From: Notospermus geniculatus
Taxonomy: Eukaryota; Nemertea; Pilidiophora; Heteronemertea; Lineidae
Direction of reading: 5' to 3'
DNA length: 64,000 nt
Assembly (NCBI GenBank): GCA_002633025.1
Contig: NMRB01000031.1
Span: forward strand, 478,774-542,773
Under the pieces are notes generated by a model that was not told the origin of the DNA, did not search any database, and was given only the letters and a program-made list of their open reading frames with translations. The translations under genes were made by a program, and so were the position numbers. Positions 57,434 to 64,000 of the stretch are shown piece by piece (position 1 is the first letter of the stretch; each line of letters opens with the position of its first letter).

Positions 57434-57958
57434 AGGGAAGCAGGATGATCGAAAAGTTGGTTTTAAGATAACTGTAGTACGGTAATCTTAGAATCAACTA
57501 CATGTACTCTTCATTCCACATCCAACTGGCGCAAGGTTTATGGCCGATATCTACGCCAACGGCTGGGTCAAATTTGACACACTACATCAGTCGATTTGTC
57601 TTTTTTGCCGTTACAGCCACCATCGCTGTCATTTTCCCTAAACACCTGACATAAAAAAAGTTCTTTCAGCAATCACAGTTGGTGTTTACGGCCTAAATGG
57701 TGGCCATTTTGAAATGACGCAGTGCATCGCGCATGTGTAAACTGCACTGAACATCGTGGTGAAATGAAATGGGTTTTGAGAAAGGGATCCGTTATGTCAG
57801 CCTTACGCGAAAAATGAACATAGCAGAAAGATACCGACAAGAAAGACAAGTCAACTGATGATGGTATGTCAAATTTGACCCAGCCGTTGCTGAGATATCG
57901 GCTGAAAACCTCGCGTCAATCGGACGCGGAATGAAGTGTAGATCATCCTGCTTCCCTT
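57434..57958. mobile_element. outer MITE holding a nested MITE
   Basis: AGGGAAGCAGGATGATC and GATCATCCTGCTTCCCTT are inverted ends around the element at 57511-57934. Confidence 0.75.
57511..57934 (+). repeat. 420-bp MITE, copy 2 (nested)
   Basis: Full-length match to 22199-22618, about 85% by eye. Confidence 0.88.
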
Positions 57959-58440
57959 ATCGCGACCGTCCAGGCCTACGAGTCGATCGTCAATTTCTTC
58001 AGTCTGAGATGGACACGTCATGATTGAAAGAACCCTGCGTGCGATTTGCCAATACACGTTTGCTGTTGGGCTTATTAATATTGTCCGACCAGAATTTATC
58101 TAGTCCTCTGCAATCGATATCTTTAATCAAAATGCCTGTTCACCATGGCAACTAAAGCTAACGTTTGCCTTTCTCTTGATTCTTGTGGTTCTTTGTCGAG
58201 ATCAAACCTCATACAGTCATTGTAAGGCGGAATAGTTTGTCCTCCTTTTTCCATGGGGCGTGATGAGAGAATGTTTTATCCTTTCGTGAAAGAACTGGTT
58301 GACTTTCTCTGGGCGTTACATTAATAATGGGCCGACATGACTACAGCAAACAGATGCCAGTATTTCCTACCAGTATGTCGCCTGCCTCCATGAAATTGCA
58401 GTTTCCGTTATCGTGGAACGTAGCGTTTAATACTCTCAAT

Positions 58441-58876
58441 AGCGAGGTTTCGCAAATCTGACGAAACACGAAGTACGAAATACGAAATACGAAATTCATC
58501 TTCATTTCCAGGACCTAATGTATTTCTGGAGATGGTTGCTACCACAAACGTCCCTGCTACCAGTGCGTCTTTCAGTATATCATGTAAGACCGAGAGAGTT
58601 ATGGTGCATCTTGAATTTTTAAATTTCCACTTTGGTATACAGGTACGAAGTGGAAACGAAAGATAAATTTCAAAGTACTAGGCCTATACACCGAAACTCG
58701 ATCGGTCCAACGTAATGTAATGTTGTAACTTTATTATGAAAGAGAATACGCTGAAAGACGCTCTTGCAGCAGGGAATGGGTATACCAAGCATTTCCTAAA
58801 ATAAATTACGTCATGGAAATGAAGTTCAATTTCGTATTTCGTACTTCGTGTTTCGTCAGATTTGCGAAACCTCGCT
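58441..58876. repeat. ACGAAGTACGAAATACG MITE, diverged copy
   Basis: AGCGAGGTTTCGCAAATCTG ends; internal arms match 44727-45116 but with many changes and an insertion near 58680-58740. Confidence 0.8.
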
Positions 58877-58967
58877 ATTATCTTTGCCATTTTGCAGAAC
58901 ATGGGGAGTTTCTTAACCTGGTAGCGTATCAAATCTGGTTCCAGATTTCCTATAACATGACCTTTCC

Positions 58968-59181
58968 TTAAAGGACCACGGTATTGCCACTTTTTCTCGA
59001 CAGCCGGCGCCACCGCGCCACTCTCCAACCCGAGGGTCTAACGACGTGTCTCGGAGAATGACCCGATTTACTGCGTATATTTTGTAATGCATTTTTGTAG
59101 TTTGTCTTACTGCCGCTAGGTGGCTCCCTCTACGTCGGCAGTCAAATAACGCATTTGAGATCCAATATCGTACTCCTTTAA
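58968..59181. repeat. TTAAAGGACC MITE, copy 2
   Basis: TTAAAGGACCACGGTATTGC and CGACAGCCGGCGCCACCG match 20693-20740; right end TACTCCTTTAA. Confidence 0.72.
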
Positions 59182-60039
59182 ACATCCACATGGACTCTCA
59201 TCAACCGGACGGTTAACTTGGCGTCAGAGTTCAAGTAGGCCTAGCCGACTGGCAAGCGTGCATGTAATGTACAGTTTCGAGTTTTTTCACGATGTCAGCT
59301 GGCGAGTCTACACAGTTGCTTTCTTCAGTGTCTGGACCAACGATTGTAAAGCGTATAGTAGGCCTATTGATTGTTACACCGGCTGTTATACGCCACGTCT
59401 GAAAAGCATACTGTTTTCTGTGCTGTAGATTCGCAACATGAGTGCGAAATGTATACGTTGCTAATTGCAGCGTTGGTCTGCAACACAACATTCACAATCA
59501 AAGTATTGGTTCCGAACTTTCCTACACGATTGATTGATTGATTGATTGTTCCAAACTCGTCCCCAGTTGGTTTACGTTCCTACAACACCACTGGAAAGGG
59601 CTGACGACTTCAGGAATACTGCGCATGCGCGATATGCTGAGGCGAATCACACCCATTCTACGTTGTGAGATACTTTTTCGATGTTTCACTTCTGACGAGA
59701 CGAAAAGTATCTCTACTGTATGAAGAATACCGCCATCTTGGATAGACATTCATCCGCGTTAGGAGCACTACTTAATACGTACTGCGCATGCGTAGACTGA
59801 TTTCCGGGAACCATGGAAACCACTGGGAGACAACATGCAGCATCCAGCAACATAATATCACACTTTTCTTGATCTTATGTACGCATAAATCTATAGTTTT
59901 AAGTAATTCATATATACAATGATGAATTTTCAAAAAATATGCGTATATCGTGTAAATCTAGACACCATCACCTGGGCACTATCCGGCGGACGAATGGGTT
60001 AGTAAATCGCCGGAACTGAGGACCCACTTCCGTTTCAAG
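59182..60039. other. mostly unexplained; promoter-like right edge
   Basis: Contains a GATTGATTGATTGATTG run (59529-59547) and a minus-strand CCAAGATGGCGG (59730-59741). CCCACTTCCG (60024-60033) just before the next entry is an ETS-like promoter word. Confidence 0.35.
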
Positions 60040-60138
60040 ATGGCGCGTATTGTTATACAGCCGAGCCGGACTCCCGACAAATCCCGAAGTACCCGAAGGA
60101 GGCCGGGCGAGGCCGAGCCGAATGGAATCACACCGAAG
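60040..60138 (+). CDS. possible first coding exon (CAAGATGGCG start)
   Basis: TTTCAAGATGGCGCG combines an initiator ATG with a YY1-type AAGATGGCG word, 8-14 bp after ACTTCCG; both are typical near metazoan gene starts. The frame reads MARIVIQPSRTPDKSRSTRR then PGEAEPNGITPK, basic and proline-rich, to AAG|GTGGCA; unspliced it stops at 60156. No domain recognised and the next exon is not established. Confidence 0.4.
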
Positions 60139-60756
60139 GTGGCACCCGCGGTTTGATGTTCCCAACTAAACTATTCGTTTGAAATTGCTCTAATACTCAA
60201 ACAGCTTCGTGATTTGGGTGTATTGTATGGCTTTTTAGGCAAATATGCTACTTTTCAGTCATCGAAGAACGAAATATTGTGTGAAACAAACATTTTGGCA
60301 CGCTGCCAGCGGTTGACCAGAAATTTTGGTCAGGTCGCAGCCCTTCAGAGATATCCTCGGATGAGGTAGATCTGGGTACGAGATTGTGATTGTTCGGATA
60401 GCTCGCCCCTCTTGACCAACCGAATGAACTGAAAAGTGATCTAGGTCAACTCGACACACATGGTTGGGCTACGAAAGGGGCGTTGTTGTTCACTCCACCT
60501 ATTGGCCGCATAACTCGTCTAGACGGTTCTCGAAATAGGAGCTTTGCAGCAGCGCCCATCATAAGTGTTGATTTTGCTCTCGTGTGTTCAGCATTCATGG
60601 ATGGTGTTTACAGAGGCCCTGTCGATCAAAGGAGTGAGTAAATACCCATACCGGTATTTCTTGTCATCGAACAATGAGGTCATTTTTGAAATTTTTGACA
60701 GAGGGTCAGGCGATATTGAAAACAACTGGGGCATTCGATCTCACCACAGCACTTAC

Positions 60757-60855
60757 TCGTTGAGAATTGGTTCTTGAAACTTTGTGAGAGTTAAATACAC
60801 AGCGAACTTTCCCTCAAAAGAATTTTTGTCCTCGTACCGGAACGTGTATTTCATA
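60757..60855 (-). CDS. orphan exon candidate, MKYTFRYED type
   Basis: CCTCATTAG|T to ACGA|GTAAGT, phase 2 in and 2 out, 32 codons. Peptide MKYTFRYEDKNSFEGKFAVY then LTLTKFQEPILN. Its start resembles the plus-strand frame at 62001. Family unknown. Confidence 0.4.
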
Positions 60856-61088
60856 CTAATGAGGGGAATTCGTGTAGGCCTAGAGCAGGACAATAGCTTT
60901 GTGCATGGAAGTGAGACTGAGCACACCTGCTTGTGAATTTTCAGTGAATTCAACATCGTCACCTGTCGACAACATCATAATGATTGATTTGACTATATAC
61001 ATGTACATGATTAATTTTTTTACATGGAGTAATGGCCTAATGATCTGATGAAAACAACCTGTGCCTCCTGCAGAAAGTAAAAAATCTG

Positions 61089-61328
61089 AATAAAAATATC
61101 ATATCACATTTTGTTCCCCGGGTTTAGCGTGATGTTCTTTGGTCCCTCCTGAACCTCGGTCTCGTCGCTGTGTTTGACCCTCCCCAGATCCGCATTAATA
61201 AAAATATCATAAAAATACAAATATCATATCATATTTTGTTCCCCGACCCCGGGTTTAGCGTAATGTTCTTGGTCCCTCCTGAACCTCGGTGTCGTCGCTG
61301 TCAGTTTGACCCTTCCCAGGTCCGGTAA
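61089..61328 (+). repeat. ~120-bp tandem duplication
   Basis: ATATCATATCACATTTTGTT, GGTTTAGCGT and GTCCCTCCTGAACCTCGGT occur twice in order. Confidence 0.88.
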
Positions 61329-61423
61329 TCTCTCAACAAATGCTGCAGAAGAGACCCTAATTGACTGTCGCACACCCTGCTCGTTCTGCTCATTCCAGTT
61401 CCCCTCATTAGAATTCGCCTCTA

Positions 61424-61996
61424 CAGGGTGTTTCAAAAAAAAGTTGTCATCTCTAAAATATCTCCTAGAACCTAAACCCATGAATATTTTTGGCTCAGAT
61501 TTTGTAAGCTGCTAGGTGTAGACATACTCATAATGTTTATGTAATATTTGTATGATGGTGTCTTGTTATGAAGGAACAGTGACACCAAAAGTAAAAGGGT
61601 CCGAAGTGCAGGTGTCAGAGCTTTCCAGAAAATTCCACAAGATATGGTGATCCGTTCAGTCACCAGAATGCGAAGAAGAGATGAAATTTCTGTTAGAAAC
61701 AATGGTGGCCATGTGGAAGGTAGATTCCAGTAACCCTGGCTAATTCTGTATGCAACAAATGATAAATAAACTTTTCATTGCTTTCTGATAGATAAATCTC
61801 TGAGATTTTTGCATTTTGCACCTGCTCAGTCCGAGGCCTCTTATTCATCCACGCCTGAAGCGGTCAGAGCCAAAATTTCTTCAGCACCTCCATACATCCT
61901 GACCTGTCTACATACCAAATCTGAGCCAAAAATATTCATGGGTTTTGGGTTCTAGGAGATATTTTAGAGATGACAACTTTTTTTTGAAACACCCTG
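61424..61996. mobile_element. 573-bp Tc1/mariner-like MITE, TA target
   Basis: CAGGGTGTTTCAAAAAAAAG and its complement are the ends; TA flanks both sides. Arms of ~78 bp contain CATCTCTAAAATATCTCCTA. No transposase. It lies immediately upstream of the 62001 frame. Confidence 0.85.
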
Positions 61997-62000
61997 TAGT

Positions 62001-62138
62001 ATGAAATACCCGTCCCGGTACGACGACAATGTGGAATTGGGCGTGGCTCTATGTCGTGAAGACTATGACTGGTCCGCTGACGTGATTTCATTGAAAAAGG
62101 AGGTCATCGGCAGCGACTATTTGTACGCAGACGATTAA
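62001..62138 (+). CDS. short frame or exon, MKYPSRYDD type
   Basis: 45 codons to TAA: MKYPSRYDDNVELGVALCRE then DYDWSADVISLKKEV. GTAG precedes it, so it may be a last exon whose acceptor region received the 61424-61996 element. Similarity of the first ten residues and DNA to 60757-60855 (opposite strand) suggests paralogous exons. Function unknown. Confidence 0.35.
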   Translation: MKYPSRYDDNVELGVALCREDYDWSADVISLKKEVIGSDYLYADD

Positions 62139-62167
62139 CAACTGCAAAGATTTTGTGCGCTTGGGGG

Positions 62168-62416
62168 ACCTGGGCCATGTTCCCGAAGCCGTCGTTAGGT
62201 TAACGATGTCGTTAAAACTGGAAAAGGGGAGGTTTCGAAATCAAACGATAAACGTAAACTTTACGACAACGTTATTTTTCGTACTACACATTAACCAGAT
62301 TTTATATTGCATTTTCGGTACTAAAATTGTCGTTAACGTTTACGTTTATCGTTTGATTTCGAAACCTCCCTTGTAACGACATCGTTAACCTTACGACGGC
62401 TTCGGGAACATGGGTC
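62168..62416. mobile_element. outer MITE, GGGCCATGTTCCCGAAGC
   Basis: GGGCCATGTTCCCGAAGCCG and its complement, with TTAACGATGTCGTTA arms, enclose the next element. Confidence 0.82.
62228..62370 (-). mobile_element. nested hairpin MITE, ATCAAACGATAAACG family, copy 2
   Basis: GGGAGGTTTCGAAATCAAAC and its complement; inverted match to 5828-5978. Confidence 0.88.
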
Positions 62417-63120
62417 CTAAGCTTCTCTTCACCCCTGCTACGTCTGTCAGTGCCACGATGAGGACAATTTAAGTAATACACTGGGGGTAAAACCATCCCA
62501 GTCAGGATTTCTGAGAATTTGCTCAAGTTTCATCACAGTTCTGGCACAGGCCAATTCACTGGCCCCCTCCCCCCGAATACCTCAATATACCAAAAACATT
62601 TTTGTCTCCTTTAATAAGATCAACTTAATTCCCATATATTCTTAATTCTGATATCCCTCGAATGTATCAGTTACAGCTCACTGTTTATTTGTCATTACTC
62701 CCACAACGTTTGGCTAATAGCCAAACAATACCAGCCAAGTAGCAGTTGCTTTCACCAAAACATTTTCGAGAGGCGTTCACCGTGCCACCAATTACAAATA
62801 AGTGTAATACGGACCTAAGTCGTCCGCGTCTTCGGTTGCCATAGTTACCACCCCCTCTTGACTAATACTTGGGACGCATAATCAATCTACTAATTCTTCT
62901 GTTGCCATGGTTCTGGGACGCCTTTCGTTCGAGAGGTAGCCAGGCGTTTGTTCTCATATTCATTAATAATAATTTGCAATAAAATATAGATCGAGAAAGT
63001 ATTTAGTGAAATACTTTTCGAATACGATTTGGAGTATACAAGTATCAAAGAATGAGACTCAAATATCAGGAAGCGATGACTAATTGGTAACACAATTGGC
63101 ATTTTCCTTATTCTGTGTAA
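62417..63120. other. no recognisable gene
   Basis: AT-rich; no exon or element supported. Confidence 0.4.
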
Positions 63121-63420
63121 TGGATCCGGATCCAGAGGGGCGGGGGTGGGTGTCGTGACCCCCTGCTCGCCACCACCAATATTGTTTTTTTTTCTTTCAA
63201 TAATTTGCGAAAATAAGCAAAAAAACGCAAGAATAAAGCTTCTGTTTTGATACTGAGGTGCCAGAAAATCGCGTCTACGGCCTTCTAGATTTCAAAATTT
63301 TCTGGGGGAGCCCCCCCCCCCCCCCAGACCCCCGTCGGCGCGGGTATCTTCGGCGCCCGTCTGCAACGGCCGCACTCGGCGGCTCTGACCTCCTCTGCCA
63401 AAAATCCTGGATCCGCGCTT
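63121..63420 (+). repeat. GGATCC-edged dispersed repeat, copy 2
   Basis: GGATCCGGATCCAGAGGGG at the left, a 15-bp C run near 63310, CAGACCCCCGTCGGCG and CCTGGATCCGCGC at the right. Related to 46371-46602. Confidence 0.55.
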
Positions 63421-63774
63421 GATGATCCATAAAGTGTTGGTTAGCAAAAGGCACCTTTTGCGGTCCTGGGGTACGTGGTGTAACAGGGGAAACCTACCCC
63501 AGCAGACGTCCCCCCCCCTAAAGAGATCCCCCCAAAGAGATGATTTGTCTTTTATCACTTCAGGGCGATGTCTGTCTGCACACTCGTACATCTAAGTCCA
63601 TCTTCAACAATCGAATCAGTTTCCCATGCAGTGAAATACATTGTAGACTCCCAATACAATGGACCTTTTGAAAGAGAATCCCAACAGCTTGAATTGGAGA
63701 CTGTGATGTGTGTCCTCCCATGATAATTTTGTAAGTAGGTCAGATGTTTTTCGTCTTACTGGAGGTAAGGAAAG

Positions 63775-64000
63775 GTTCTGCTTAATGCTGTTATGCAAAG
63801 CTAATTGCAACCTAATTATTTAATACAGAGGTTCGTGTTCTGCTTACTGCTGTTATGCAAAGCTAATTGCAACCTAATTACTTAATACAGAGGTTCGTGT
63901 TCTGCTTACTGCTGTTATGCAGAGCTAATTGCAACCTAATTACTTAATACAGGGGTTCGTGTTCTGCTTACTGCTGTTATGCAAAGGTAATTGCAACCTA
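63775..64000 (+). repeat. 62-bp tandem repeat running off the window
   Basis: GTTCTGCTTACTGCTGTTAT with GCAAAGCTAATTGCAACC repeats every 62 bp, at least 3.6 copies. Array length unknown. Confidence 0.95.

Overview
The window is eukaryotic, from an animal. Coding sequence is in short exons (30-270 bp) with GT/AG boundaries, separated by introns of about 0.1 to 4.4 kb. Most of the rest is short transposable elements with inverted repeats. Frequent TAGGCCTA and ACATGTA words, very high MITE density and near-duplicate blocks recall marine invertebrate deuterostomes (amphioxus, echinoderms, hemichordates). That is an impression from word use and gene family; the sequence does not settle the species.

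The main result is one large minus-strand gene, read by splicing the strand by eye. I place 27 exons between 56911 and 23938. Every exon-to-exon junction keeps reading phase. The recovered 3,689 coding bases plus one phase-1 first exon give a multiple of three (about 1,230 codons). The protein starts with a signal-peptide-like segment, then one Ig domain on its own phase-1/1 exon, then about 1,100 residues of degenerate helical repeats. These look like the mesothelin/stereocilin/otoancorin superhelical family (motif styles ITKEQIKAMGANAADIP, LYLGSFLCGKKDEIEKIPP, LADITVDQIMEIAKLGN). I expect a secreted or matrix adhesion-type protein; the upstream first exon was not found. One exon has a second partial copy beside a single N, and a 558-base gap lies in one intron.

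Left of the gene, 7.2-20.0 kb is a tandem segmental duplication (copy A 7222-13053, copy B 13054-19982). The copies are nearly identical but carry private insertions. Copy A has a ~346-bp element with a 9-bp target duplication. Copy B has a tRNA-derived SINE with a 10-bp target duplication, a 1.4-kb terminal-inverted-repeat element with another element nested inside it, and a MITE.

The leftmost 7 kb and the 59-62 kb stretch hold a few orphan exon candidates with good splice sites that I cannot name. The remainder is a dense population of hairpin elements: at least 35 inverted-repeat units, several nested, several families with two to five members. Many sit in introns of the main gene. A remarkable one (5315-5719) encloses ten evenly spaced copies of a self-complementary CCACCGCGGTGG-type motif. 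No CRISPR, rRNA, intact tRNA gene or complete transposase gene was found.
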